A DNA stretch of 64,000 nt from Cellulomonas sp. Root485. Its GTDB lineage: Bacteria > Actinomycetota > Actinomycetes > Actinomycetales > Cellulomonadaceae. This document shows, piece by piece, positions 9,706 through 17,290 of this stretch (within the stretch, counting starts at the first letter, position 1; every line of letters begins with the position of its first letter). Location of the stretch: NCBI RefSeq assembly GCF_001426705.1, contig NZ_LMFC01000001.1:1393355-1457354 (forward strand), in the 5' to 3' direction. The translations under genes and the position numbers were made by a program. The notes beneath the pieces were generated by a model, which searched no databases, was not told where the DNA came from, and saw only the letters and a list, made by a program, of their open reading frames with translations.

Positions 9706-10461
9706 ATGTCGGGTCACTCCAAGTGGGCCACCACCAAGCACAAGAAGGCCGTGGTCGACGCGAAGCGGAGCAAGCTCTTCGCCAAGCTCATCAAGAACAT
9801 CGAGGTCGCGGCCCGCACGGGCGGCGGTGACCTCGCGGGCAACCCGACGCTCTTCGACGCGGTCCAGAAGGCCAAGAAGAACTCGGTCCCCATCGACAAC
9901 ATCAACCGCGCGGTCAAGCGCGGGTCCGGCCAGGAGGCCGGTGGCGCCGACTACTCGACGATCATGTACGAGGGCTACGGCCACGGCGGTATCGCGGTGC
10001 TGGTCGAGTGCCTGACGGACAACCGGAACCGTGCGGCGTCCGACGTCCGCGTCGCGTTCACGCGCAACGGCGGCCAGATGGCCGACCCGGGCTCGGTCTC
10101 CTACCTGTTCTCCCGCAAGGGCGTCGTCATCGTGCCCAAGGAGGGCACCGACGAGGACGCTGTCATGGAGGCCGTCCTGGACGCCGGCGGCGAAGAGGTC
10201 AACGACATCGGCGAGGCGTTCGAGGTCCTCTCCGAGGCGACCGACCTCGTCCCCGTGCGGACCGCGCTGCAGGCGGCCGGCATCGAGTACGACTCTGCGG
10301 ACGTCGTGTTCTGGCCTGCCATGCAGATCGAGGTTGACGCCGAGGGCGCGCGCAAGATCCTGCGCCTCATCGACGCCCTCGAGGACTCCGACGACGTGCA
10401 GAACGTGTACGCGAACTTCGACGCGTCCGACGAGGTCATGGCGGAGCTCGAGGAGGACTGA
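9706..10461 (+). CDS. yebC: YebC/PmpR-family protein
   Basis: A 251-aa member of the YebC/TACO1 family, long listed as a transcriptional regulator and more recently linked to relief of ribosome stalling. The N-terminal [20 protein letters not shown] is almost invariant in the family, and length and three-domain layout are normal. GAAGGGG upstream of ATG 9706 serves as ribosome-binding site. The last codons and stop (GAG GAG GAC TGA) lie within the first copy of a 90-bp tandem repeat at 10452-10631, so the repeat has formed at or captured the gene end. ruvC follows, as in many bacteria. Confidence 0.95.
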   Translation: MSGHSKWATTKHKKAVVDAKRSKLFAKLIKNIEVAARTGGGDLAGNPTLFDAVQKAKKNSVPIDNINRAVKRGSGQEAGGADYSTIMYEGYGHGGIAVLVECLTDNRNRAASDVRVAFTRNGGQMADPGSVSYLFSRKGVVIVPKEGTDEDAVMEAVLDAGGEEVNDIGEAFEVLSEATDLVPVRTALQAAGIEYDSADVVFWPAMQIEVDAEGARKILRLIDALEDSDDVQNVYANFDASDEVMAELEED

Positions 10462-10631
10462 GCCGGAGCGCAGCGGAGGTCGAGGGGCGCGGAGCGTCAC
10501 TCGGCCGTAGCGGAGCGCAGGCTCAGTCCGACCACGAACACGGAGGACTGAACCGGAGCGCAGCGGAGGTCGAGGGGCGCGGAGCGTCACTCGGCCGTAG
10601 CGGAGCGCAGGCTCAGTCCGACCACGAACAC
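10452..10631. repeat. Two 90-bp tandem repeats with internal 10-bp inverted ends
   Basis: Copies at 10452-10541 and 10542-10631 differ at one clear position (G at 10462, A at 10552). A third, partial copy starts at 10632. Each unit contains an inverted pair, GGACTGAGCC (10455-10464) and GGCTCAGTCC (10520-10529), enclosing about 55 bp, so each copy could fold as an RNA or DNA stem. GGAGCG-like words recur inside. The first copy includes the yebC stop codon. This has the look of a small REP/MITE-like intergenic element that was tandemly duplicated; no protein is encoded. Confidence 0.9.
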
Positions 10632-10653
10632 GGACGACTGAGCCTTCTCGAAG

Positions 10654-10680
10654 GGCCCCGACCGCGCGCCGGTCGGGGCC
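10654..10680 (+). terminator. Intrinsic terminator after yebC
   Basis: GGCCCCGACC and GGTCGGGGCC form a perfect 10-bp stem with a 7-nt loop, followed directly by TTTCGTCGTC. It ends the yebC transcript after the tandem repeats. Confidence 0.8.
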
Positions 10681-10710
10681 TTTCGTCGTCGCGGCTGCGA
10701 CCATGACGGC

Positions 10711-11277
10711 GTGCGCGTCCTCGGAGTCGACCCCGGCCTGACCAGGTGCGGTCTCGGCGTCGTCGACGGCCTGCCGTCGCGGCGGCTGTCCATGGTCGCG
10801 GTCGGCGTCGCCACGTCCGACGCGCTGTGGGACGTCGACCAGCGCCTGCTGTCGATCGAGCGGCAGATCGAGGAGTGGCTCGAGGAGCACGCCCCCGACG
10901 CCGTGGCGGTCGAGCGGGTGTTCGCGCAGCAGAACCTGCGCACCGTGATGGGGACCGCGCAGGTCGCCGGCATCGCGATGGTGGCCGCCGCCCGTCGTCG
11001 GATCCCCGTCGCGCTGCACACGCCCAGCGAGGTCAAGGCGGCGGTCACCGGGAACGGGCGGGCGGACAAGGCCCAGGTCCAGACGATGGTCCAGCGCCTG
11101 CTGCGGCTCGACGAGCTCCCGCGGCCCGCCGACGCCGCCGACGCGCTCGCCCTCGCCGTGTGCCACCTCTGGCGGCCCGCCGGTGCGCTCGGCGCCCCGC
11201 AGCGCGCGCCCGGTTCCCTGACGGCAGCGCAGCGTGCGTGGGCCACCGCCGAGCAGGCGGCCCGGCGCCGCGGCTGA
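10711..11277 (+). CDS. ruvC: Crossover junction endodeoxyribonuclease RuvC
   Basis: A 188-aa Holliday-junction resolvase that cuts junctions moved by RuvAB. Catalytic acidic residues are visible in [12 protein letters not shown] (D7), [10 protein letters not shown] (about residue 70) and [14 protein letters not shown] (about 140-153). Start is GTG at 10711; no clear Shine-Dalgarno is present, and GACCAT 7 nt upstream could be a -10 for a leaderless message. It follows the yebC terminator and precedes ruvA by 79 nt, a gap that holds an SOS-like box. Confidence 0.94.
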   Translation: MRVLGVDPGLTRCGLGVVDGLPSRRLSMVAVGVATSDALWDVDQRLLSIERQIEEWLEEHAPDAVAVERVFAQQNLRTVMGTAQVAGIAMVAAARRRIPVALHTPSEVKAAVTGNGRADKAQVQTMVQRLLRLDELPRPADAADALALAVCHLWRPAGALGAPQRAPGSLTAAQRAWATAEQAARRRG

Positions 11278-11287
11278 CCGCGTGTCT

Positions 11288-11303
11288 TCGTACACCTGTT
11301 CGG
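11288..11303. promoter_or_regulatory. LexA (SOS)-like box before ruvAB
   Basis: TCGTACACCTGTTCGG has a perfect right half GTTCG, and its left half CGTAC differs by one base from the actinobacterial consensus TCGAAC-n4-GTTCGA. It lies in the 79-nt ruvC-ruvA gap, where a LexA site for ruvAB would be expected. One half is imperfect, so confidence is moderate. Confidence 0.4.
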
Positions 11304-11356
11304 CTGGTGTGCCAGAGTGTGCGCAGCAGATTTCTCGACCGTAGGGAGGGTGACCG

Positions 11357-11968
11357 GTGATCGCGTCGGTCCACGGCACGGTGCAGACGGTGCGGCTCGA
11401 CGCCGCCGTGGTGGAGGTCGGGGGAGTGGGCCTGCTCGTGCACGCGACGCCGGCCACCCTGGCGGGGCTGCGGGTTGGTTCGTCAGCGCAGCTGGCCACG
11501 TCGCTCGTGGTCCGCGAGGACGCGCTGACGCTCTTCGGGTTCGCGGACGCCGACGAGCGCGAGATCTTCGAGACCGTCCAGACGGTCAGCGGGGTCGGTC
11601 CGCGGCTGGCCCTCGCGATGCTCGCGGTCCACACGCCGGACGGCCTGCGCCGCGCGGTGCTCGACGAGGACTTCAAGGCCCTGCAGCGCGTCCCGGGCAT
11701 CGGCCTCAAGGGTGCGCAGCGCATCGTGCTCGAGCTGAAGGACCGGATCGGTGCGCCCGCCAGCGTGACCACACCCGCGGCGGCGGTCTTCGGCGGGGAC
11801 CGGCGCGACCAGGTCATCGAGGCGCTCGTCGGGCTCGGCTGGAACGCGCGCGCGGCCGGTGACGCCGTGACGACGGTCCTCGAGGGCACCGAGGGGCCTG
11901 TGGCCGCCGACGAGGTCGCCGGGGTGTTGCGCGCGGCCCTGCGGACGCTGGGTGGCGGGCGTGGCTGA
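11357..11968 (+). CDS. ruvA: Holliday junction DNA helicase subunit RuvA
   Basis: A 203-aa junction-binding protein that recruits the RuvB motor. It has the N-terminal OB fold ([10 protein letters not shown] onwards), two helix-hairpin-helix motifs in the middle ([13 protein letters not shown] and [13 protein letters not shown], about residues 76-123), and a C-terminal RuvB-binding helix bundle. GTG at 11357 has GGGAGGG just upstream. It overlaps ruvB by a few bases, so the two are translated together. An SOS-like box sits about 55 nt upstream. Confidence 0.95.
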   Translation: MIASVHGTVQTVRLDAAVVEVGGVGLLVHATPATLAGLRVGSSAQLATSLVVREDALTLFGFADADEREIFETVQTVSGVGPRLALAMLAVHTPDGLRRAVLDEDFKALQRVPGIGLKGAQRIVLELKDRIGAPASVTTPAAAVFGGDRRDQVIEALVGLGWNARAAGDAVTTVLEGTEGPVAADEVAGVLRAALRTLGGGRG

Positions 11969-13019
11969 GGACCGCGAGGAGCTGGTGACCGAGCGCTTCG
12001 CGGCCGAGTCGCTGGTCCAGTCGGGAGCCGACGAGCTGGAGCGTGCGGCGGAGGCGGCGTTGCGCCCGCGCAGGCTGGAGGAGTTCGTCGGGCAGCGTGT
12101 GGTGCGCGACCAGCTCTCGCTGGTGCTCGACGCCGCCCGCGGCCGGGGCAAGGCGCCGGACCATGTGCTGCTCTCGGGCCCGCCCGGGCTCGGCAAGACG
12201 ACGCTCGCGATGATCATCGCGGCCGAGATGGGTGCCCCTCTGCGGGTCACCAGCGGCCCCGCCATCCAGCATGCGGGCGATCTCGCGGCCGTCCTGTCCT
12301 CCCTCGAGGAGGGCGAGGTCCTCTTCCTCGACGAGATCCACCGCCTGGCGCGCCCGGCTGAAGAGCTCCTCTACATGGCGATGGAGGACTTCCGCGTCGA
12401 CGTGATCGTGGGCAGGGGAGCGGGTGCGAGCGCGATCCCGCTGACGCTGCCGCCGTTCACCGTCGTCGGGGCGACCACGCGCGCCGGCCTGCTCCCGGCA
12501 CCGCTACGGGATCGCTTCGGCTTCACCGCGCACCTCGACTTCTACTCCGCCGAGGAGCTCGAGCGGGTCCTCGTGCGGTCGGCCGGGCTGCTGGGTGTCC
12601 CGCTGGAGCACGAGGCCGCGGCCGAGCTCGCGTCGCGGTCGCGGGGCACGCCGCGCATCGCGAACCGCCTGCTCAGACGCGTGCGGGACTGGGCCGAGGT
12701 GCGTGGCGACGGCACCCTCAGCCTCGTCGCGGCACGGTCCGCCCTCGAGGTCTACGAGGTCGACCAGCTCGGCCTGGACCGTCTCGACCGAGCGGTCCTC
12801 ACCGCGCTGTGCACGCGGTTCGGCGGGGGACCGGTGGGCCTGACGACGCTGGCCGTAGCGGTCGGCGAGGAGCCTGAGACCGTCGAGACGGTCGCCGAAC
12901 CGTTCCTCGTGCGCGAGGGTCTGATCGGGCGGACGCCGCGCGGGCGCATCGCGCTCCCGGCCGCCTGGGCGCACCTCGGGCTCGACGTTCCCCACGGATC
13001 GGGCACACTGTTCGGCTGA
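11961..13019 (+). CDS. ruvB: Holliday junction branch migration DNA helicase RuvB
   Basis: A 352-aa AAA+ ATPase that drives branch migration with RuvA. Walker [10 protein letters not shown] (about residue 71) and Walker [10 protein letters not shown] (about 120) are intact. Sensor regions [19 protein letters not shown] and the C-terminal winged helix ([11 protein letters not shown]...) follow. GTG at 11961 is chosen; GTG at 11952, also in frame, is possible and both overlap the ruvA end. A hairpin terminator follows. Confidence 0.96.
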   Translation: MAEDREELVTERFAAESLVQSGADELERAAEAALRPRRLEEFVGQRVVRDQLSLVLDAARGRGKAPDHVLLSGPPGLGKTTLAMIIAAEMGAPLRVTSGPAIQHAGDLAAVLSSLEEGEVLFLDEIHRLARPAEELLYMAMEDFRVDVIVGRGAGASAIPLTLPPFTVVGATTRAGLLPAPLRDRFGFTAHLDFYSAEELERVLVRSAGLLGVPLEHEAAAELASRSRGTPRIANRLLRRVRDWAEVRGDGTLSLVAARSALEVYEVDQLGLDRLDRAVLTALCTRFGGGPVGLTTLAVAVGEEPETVETVAEPFLVREGLIGRTPRGRIALPAAWAHLGLDVPHGSGTLFG

Positions 13020-13028
13020 GCCGCCCAC

Positions 13029-13057
13029 CGCACGGAACCAAGACCGGGGTCCGTGCG
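13029..13057 (+). terminator. Hairpin terminator after ruvB
   Basis: CGCACGGA pairs with TCCGTGCG over 8 bp, with two further G-C pairs inside after a mismatch, starting 10 nt after the ruvB stop. TTGG follows. It separates ruvCAB from the yajC promoter. Confidence 0.6.
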
Positions 13058-13086
13058 TTGGAGCGGCGAGCCGCCGGGCCTAGACT
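13058..13086 (+). promoter_or_regulatory. Promoter of yajC-secD-secF
   Basis: TTGGAG (13058-13063), a 17-nt spacer, then TAGACT (13081-13086) make a good housekeeping-type promoter right after the ruvB terminator. The leader to the yajC GTG is about 30 nt. Confidence 0.6.
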
Positions 13087-13122
13087 GCGGCGGACACACC
13101 ACCCGATCGGAGCCGTACCGCT

Positions 13123-13560
13123 GTGGAACTCTTCCTCATCCTGGCCATCGCCCTGGGCGCTCTCTGGCTCATGTCGAGCCGTACCCGCAAGCAGCAGCGC
13201 GTGGCTCAGGAGTTCCGGAACAACCTCGTCCCCGGTGACGAGGTCATGACAGCGTCGGGTCTGCTGGGTACCGTCGTGGCCGTCGAGGACGACGTCATCA
13301 CGCTCGAGTCGAGCCCTGGCGCCCACACGCGCTGGATCCGCGCCGCGATCGCCAAGAAGATCGACCCGCCGGTCGAGGAGATCGACGACGTCGAGGACGA
13401 CGCCGACCTCGAGGACGAGCTCGACGACCTCGATCCCCAGGACGCAGCGGTGACCGATGCCGACCGCATCAGCCGCGCGAACGACGACGTGATCGACGTC
13501 CCGGACGACCTGTCCTCGCTCCCGCCCGCCCGCAAGGACGGGGAGCCGGACACCAAGTAG
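13123..13560 (+). CDS. yajC: Preprotein translocase accessory subunit YajC
   Basis: A 145-aa single-pass membrane protein that associates with SecDF. The N-terminal helix (about residues 1-18, ELFLILAIALGALWLM) is followed by the conserved cytoplasmic YajC domain with NLVPGDEVMTASGLLGTV (about 34-51). The C-terminal third is an acidic, probably disordered tail rich in D and E, longer than in E. coli but usual for actinobacteria. GTG at 13123 has GGAG about 10 nt upstream. The gap to secD (85 nt) contains an 8-bp hairpin at 13569-13592. Confidence 0.93.
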   Translation: MELFLILAIALGALWLMSSRTRKQQRVAQEFRNNLVPGDEVMTASGLLGTVVAVEDDVITLESSPGAHTRWIRAAIAKKIDPPVEEIDDVEDDADLEDELDDLDPQDAAVTDADRISRANDDVIDVPDDLSSLPPARKDGEPDTK

Positions 13561-13645
13561 ACCGTTTCGGTCCGGGTGACGACGCCCGGACCTCGACCCC
13601 ACCTGTCGCCTGCGCGACCGGTGCGCGCACGAGAGAAGAACTCCG

Positions 13646-15544
13646 TTGGCTCCTCCTACACGCCGTCAGAGGCCTGTCCGCACGCTCGTCGTGCTCGGCC
13701 TCATCATCTTCGCGCTGCTCGGTGCCATCGCGGCCGGGACCAAGTGGTCCACCGCCTCCTGGACGCCGAACCTCGCACTCGACCTCGAGGGCGGCACGCA
13801 GATCATCCTGACGCCGGTCGCGGACAACGGTGAGGACATCTCCTCCGAGACGATCGCGCAGGCGATCGATGTCATCCGCCAGCGGGTCGACTCCTCGGGC
13901 GTCGCCGAGGCAGAGATCACGAGCCAGAGCGGCGGCAAGATCGTCGTGGCGCTCCCCGGCAACCCCAGCGAGGAGACCATCGCGCTGGTCGAGACCTCGG
14001 CGCAGATGGCGTTCCGGCCGGTGCTGGCCATCGGGAACCCGACGCCGACGGACACGACGCCGACGCCGGAGCCCACCGATTCGGCTGCGGCGACGGACCC
14101 GGCGGCGCCCGCCCCGACCCCTACGCCCACCGCTGGCGCGGAGGAGCCGTCGGACGAGCCCACCAAGGCCGCCCCCGACAACCCGAGCGACACTGCCTAC
14201 TACATCACTCCCGCGGTCCAGGCAGAGTTCGACGCCCTGGACTGCACGGACCCGACCAACCTCACCGGTGGCGTCAACGGGGACCCGGACAAGGCCTTCG
14301 TCACGTGCGGCCAGGACGGCAGCGCGAAGTACATCCTTGGTCCGGTCGAGATCGAGGGCGCGCGGATCTCCAGCGCCACCTCGGGCCTGAACCAGCTGCC
14401 CAGCGGCGGTCAGGGCAACAAGTGGGTCGTCAACATCGCGTTCGACAACCAGGGCACCACCGAGTTCACCGACGTGACCACGCGACTGCAGGGTCTGTCC
14501 GCGTCACCGCCGCTGAACCAGTTCGCGATGGTGCTCGACGGCCTCGTGATCTCGGCCCCGAGCCTGGACTCCGGCGTGATCATCGCGGACGGCAAGGCGG
14601 AGATCTCGGGCACGTTCACGCGTGAGTCCGCGGCCAGCCTGGCCAACCAGCTGAACTTCGGCTCGCTCCCGCTCACGTTCAAGCCGGAGAGCAAGGAGCA
14701 GATCTCGGCGACCCTCGGGTCCGAGCAGCTGCAGATGGGCCTGCTCGCGGGCCTGATCGGTCTCGGCCTGGTCGTGGTCTACTCCCTCCTGCAGTACCGC
14801 GCGCTGGGTCTGGTCACGGTCGCGTCGCTGATGGTTGCCGGGCTCCTGACGTACAGCATCATCACGTTGCTGTCGTGGACGCAGGGCTACCGGCTCTCGC
14901 TACCCGGTGTCGCCGGTCTGATCGTGGCCATCGGTATCACCGCCGACTCGTTCATCGTGTACTTCGAGCGCATCCGTGACGAGCTGCGGGAGGGTCGGAC
15001 GCTGGTCGCGGCCGTCGACCGTGGCTGGGAGCGGGCGCGCCGGACCATCCTGGCGTCCGACGCGGTCAACTTCCTGGCCGCCGTCGTGCTCTACGTGCTC
15101 GCCGTCGGCAGCGTCCGCGGCTTCGCGTTCACGCTCGGTCTGACCACCCTGATCGACGTGCTCGTGGTCTTCATGTTCACGCACCCGGTCATGCAGCTGG
15201 TCGCGCGGACGAAGTTCTTCGGCCAGGGTCACCGCCTCTCCGGCCTGGACCCGCGCCGGCTCGGTGCACCCTCGTCGACCCGGTACGTGGGCCGTGGCCG
15301 CGTCGTGCACGGCTCCGAGACCTCGGAGGGTCGCGCCGTCGAGGATGCACCCGTCGACGCCGAGGCGACGCCACGCGTCCCGGTCGCCGTCGGCGGCGGG
15401 ACCGGCGGTCTGACGATCGCCGAGCGCCGCGCCGCGGCACGTGCAGCCGAGCAGAAGGCCGCGTCGACCACCGACGCACCGGTCGACGCACCCGCCCAGG
15501 AGTCCGAGCCCGAGTCCGGGCGCACCGAGGGGAACGAGCACTGA
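13646..15544 (+). CDS. secD: Protein translocase subunit SecD
   Basis: A 632-aa RND-family membrane protein that uses the proton gradient to finish Sec export. It has one N-terminal helix, a large extracytoplasmic P1 region, then five helices in the C-terminal SecD_SecF domain (about 355-530; YFERIRDELREG is typical). The P1 region contains a Pro/Thr/Ala/Glu-rich insert (about residues 132-178) and a C-terminal cytoplasmic tail rich in Ala and Glu. The start is TTG at 13646 after GAGAGAAG; no ATG or GTG lies at a suitable position. TGA overlaps the secF ATG by one base. Confidence 0.96.
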   Translation: MAPPTRRQRPVRTLVVLGLIIFALLGAIAAGTKWSTASWTPNLALDLEGGTQIILTPVADNGEDISSETIAQAIDVIRQRVDSSGVAEAEITSQSGGKIVVALPGNPSEETIALVETSAQMAFRPVLAIGNPTPTDTTPTPEPTDSAAATDPAAPAPTPTPTAGAEEPSDEPTKAAPDNPSDTAYYITPAVQAEFDALDCTDPTNLTGGVNGDPDKAFVTCGQDGSAKYILGPVEIEGARISSATSGLNQLPSGGQGNKWVVNIAFDNQGTTEFTDVTTRLQGLSASPPLNQFAMVLDGLVISAPSLDSGVIIADGKAEISGTFTRESAASLANQLNFGSLPLTFKPESKEQISATLGSEQLQMGLLAGLIGLGLVVVYSLLQYRALGLVTVASLMVAGLLTYSIITLLSWTQGYRLSLPGVAGLIVAIGITADSFIVYFERIRDELREGRTLVAAVDRGWERARRTILASDAVNFLAAVVLYVLAVGSVRGFAFTLGLTTLIDVLVVFMFTHPVMQLVARTKFFGQGHRLSGLDPRRLGAPSSTRYVGRGRVVHGSETSEGRAVEDAPVDAEATPRVPVAVGGGTGGLTIAERRAAARAAEQKAASTTDAPVDAPAQESEPESGRTEGNEH

Positions 15545-16635
15545 TGGCCTCCGGATTCGCCCAGTGGGGCAACGACCTCTACACCGGCCGTCGGTCGTAC
15601 GACATCGTCGGTCGACGCAAGATCTGGTTCACCATCTCGACGGTGCTCGTGGTGCTCTCCGCGATCTTCCTGATCAAGCCTGGGCTCAACCCCGGCATCG
15701 AGTTCCGCGGCGGTTCGGAGTTCGTCGTGTCCGGGGTCTCCGACACCGGCCAGCAGCTCGCGATCGACACGGTCACCCAGATCTCGCCCGACGAGCAGCC
15801 GAAGGTCACGACCGTCGGCGGCGACTCGCTGCGCATCCAGACCTCCACGCTCACCGAGGACGAGGTGACCGAGGTCAAGAACGCGCTGGCCGAGGCGTAC
15901 GACGTGCCGGTGGAGAACGTCACCAGCTCGTTCATCGGGCCGTCGTGGGGCAAGGACCTCTCGCAGAAGGCCATCACCGGGATCCTGGTCTTCCTGCTCT
16001 TCGTCACGATCGTGATGACGATCTACTTCCGTAACTGGCGGATGGCCGCGGCGGCCCTGATCGCGCTGTTCCACGACCTGATCATCACGGTCGGCGTGTA
16101 CGCCGCCATTGGGTGGGAGGTCACTCCGGCGACGGTGATCGGCTTCCTGACGATCCTCGGGTACTCCATCTACGACACCGTCGTCGTCTTCGACAAGGTG
16201 CGGGAGAACACCGCGGACACGCTGCTCCAGTCGCGGTACACGTACGGGGAGAAGGCGAACCTCGCTGTCAACCAGACGCTGGTGCGCTCGATCAACACCT
16301 CGGTGGTCGCACTGCTCCCGGTCGGCGCGATCCTCTTCGTCGGCGCCTTCCTCCTCGGTGCCGGCACGCTGCGGGACATCGCGCTCGCGCTGTTCGTCGG
16401 CATGCTGATCGGCACCTTCTCGTCCGTCTTCCTGGCGACGCCGTTCGAGGTGGCGCTGCGGGAGCGGGAGCCCGCGATCCGCGAGCACACCAAGAAGGTC
16501 CTGGACGCCCGCGCCGCGCGTGCGGCGAGCGGCGAGGACGTGTCGGTCTCGGCCGAGGACCTGCGCGTGCCGGTCGGTGCGCTCAAGCCGGGCGCCCACC
16601 AGGGCAACGCCGCGCAGCCGAAGCGCAAGCGGTGA
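15544..16635 (+). CDS. secF: Protein translocase subunit SecF
   Basis: A 363-aa partner of SecD. The N-terminal helix is followed by a periplasm-equivalent domain (FRGGSEFVVSGV), then five transmembrane helices with conserved DLIITVGVYA and YDTVVVFDKVREN (about residues 206-218). The C-terminal tail is basic. Its start overlaps the secD stop by one base and its stop overlaps the apt start by four, so export and purine salvage genes are co-translated here, as in mycobacteria, where secF and apt are also close. Confidence 0.96.
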   Translation: MASGFAQWGNDLYTGRRSYDIVGRRKIWFTISTVLVVLSAIFLIKPGLNPGIEFRGGSEFVVSGVSDTGQQLAIDTVTQISPDEQPKVTTVGGDSLRIQTSTLTEDEVTEVKNALAEAYDVPVENVTSSFIGPSWGKDLSQKAITGILVFLLFVTIVMTIYFRNWRMAAAALIALFHDLIITVGVYAAIGWEVTPATVIGFLTILGYSIYDTVVVFDKVRENTADTLLQSRYTYGEKANLAVNQTLVRSINTSVVALLPVGAILFVGAFLLGAGTLRDIALALFVGMLIGTFSSVFLATPFEVALREREPAIREHTKKVLDARAARAASGEDVSVSAEDLRVPVGALKPGAHQGNAAQPKRKR

Positions 16636-17210
16636 CAGGTCCGGACAGCGCGGCGGGGGTGCCCACGGGTGCCCCCGCGGCGCGTGCGGAGCTGCTGCAG
16701 CGCATCGATCAGCTGGTCCGGCTGGTGCCGGACTACCCCCAGCCGGGGATCCTGTTCCGCGACATCATGCCGCTGCTGGCGGACGCCGCCGCGTTCGCGG
16801 ACGTCATCGCCGAGATCGCCGGCCGGGTCGACGGTCCGGTGGACCTCGTCGCGGGCATGGAGGCGCGCGGGTTCCTGCTCGCCGCTCCCGTGGCGGTCGC
16901 GCTCGGTGCGGGGGTGCTGCCGGTGCGCAAGGCCGGCAAGCTGCCCGGGCCCACCGAGGCGCAGTCCTACGAGCTCGAGTACGGCACGGCGACCATCGAG
17001 ATCCACCCTGCGACGGTTCCTGCCGGGTCCCGGGTGCTCGTGATCGACGACGTGCTGGCGACCGGTGGCACGGCTGCCGCCACGGTCGCGCTGCTCGAAC
17101 GGTGCGGGGCCGAGGTCATCGGACTCTCGTTCCTCGTGGAGCTCGAGGCGCTGGGTGGGCGTGATCTTCTGCCGGACCACGCGATCGACGTCCTGCTCGC
17201 GGTGCCCTGA
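16632..17210 (+). CDS. apt: Adenine phosphoribosyltransferase
   Basis: A 192-aa cytoplasmic type I phosphoribosyltransferase converting adenine and PRPP to AMP. The PRPP motif VLVIDDVLATGGTAAA lies at about residues 136-151. The N-terminal hood has the usual VPDYPQPGILFRDIMPLL, and the EARGF flexible-loop segment (about 77-81) is typical of Apt. Start is GTG at 16632 within GTGA overlapping secF. The first 15-20 residues are Ala/Gly-rich and could be a slightly long N-terminus. The rel gene lies 80 nt downstream; apt-rel linkage is widespread. Confidence 0.94.
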   Translation: MTGPDSAAGVPTGAPAARAELLQRIDQLVRLVPDYPQPGILFRDIMPLLADAAAFADVIAEIAGRVDGPVDLVAGMEARGFLLAAPVAVALGAGVLPVRKAGKLPGPTEAQSYELEYGTATIEIHPATVPAGSRVLVIDDVLATGGTAAATVALLERCGAEVIGLSFLVELEALGGRDLLPDHAIDVLLAVP

Positions 17211-17257
17211 CCAGCCTCCTCGTCGTGCTCGTGACCGTGTCGACCCGTACTCGGTCG

Positions 17258-17263
17258 TAGACT
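17258..17263 (+). promoter_or_regulatory. Candidate -10 box of rel
   Basis: TAGACT lies 27 nt before the rel start, in the 80-nt apt-rel gap. No good -35 is seen at 16-18 nt. It would give rel its own short-leader transcript. Confidence 0.4.
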
Positions 17264-17290
17264 GTCGCCTCGACCGTGGGAGGGGGTGTG

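Noticed and set aside
9034-11889. Very long open frame on the minus strand across pdxT, yebC and ruvC
   Set aside because: It is antisense to three well-conserved genes, is arginine- and proline-rich without motifs, and results from the lack of stop codons in high-GC DNA.
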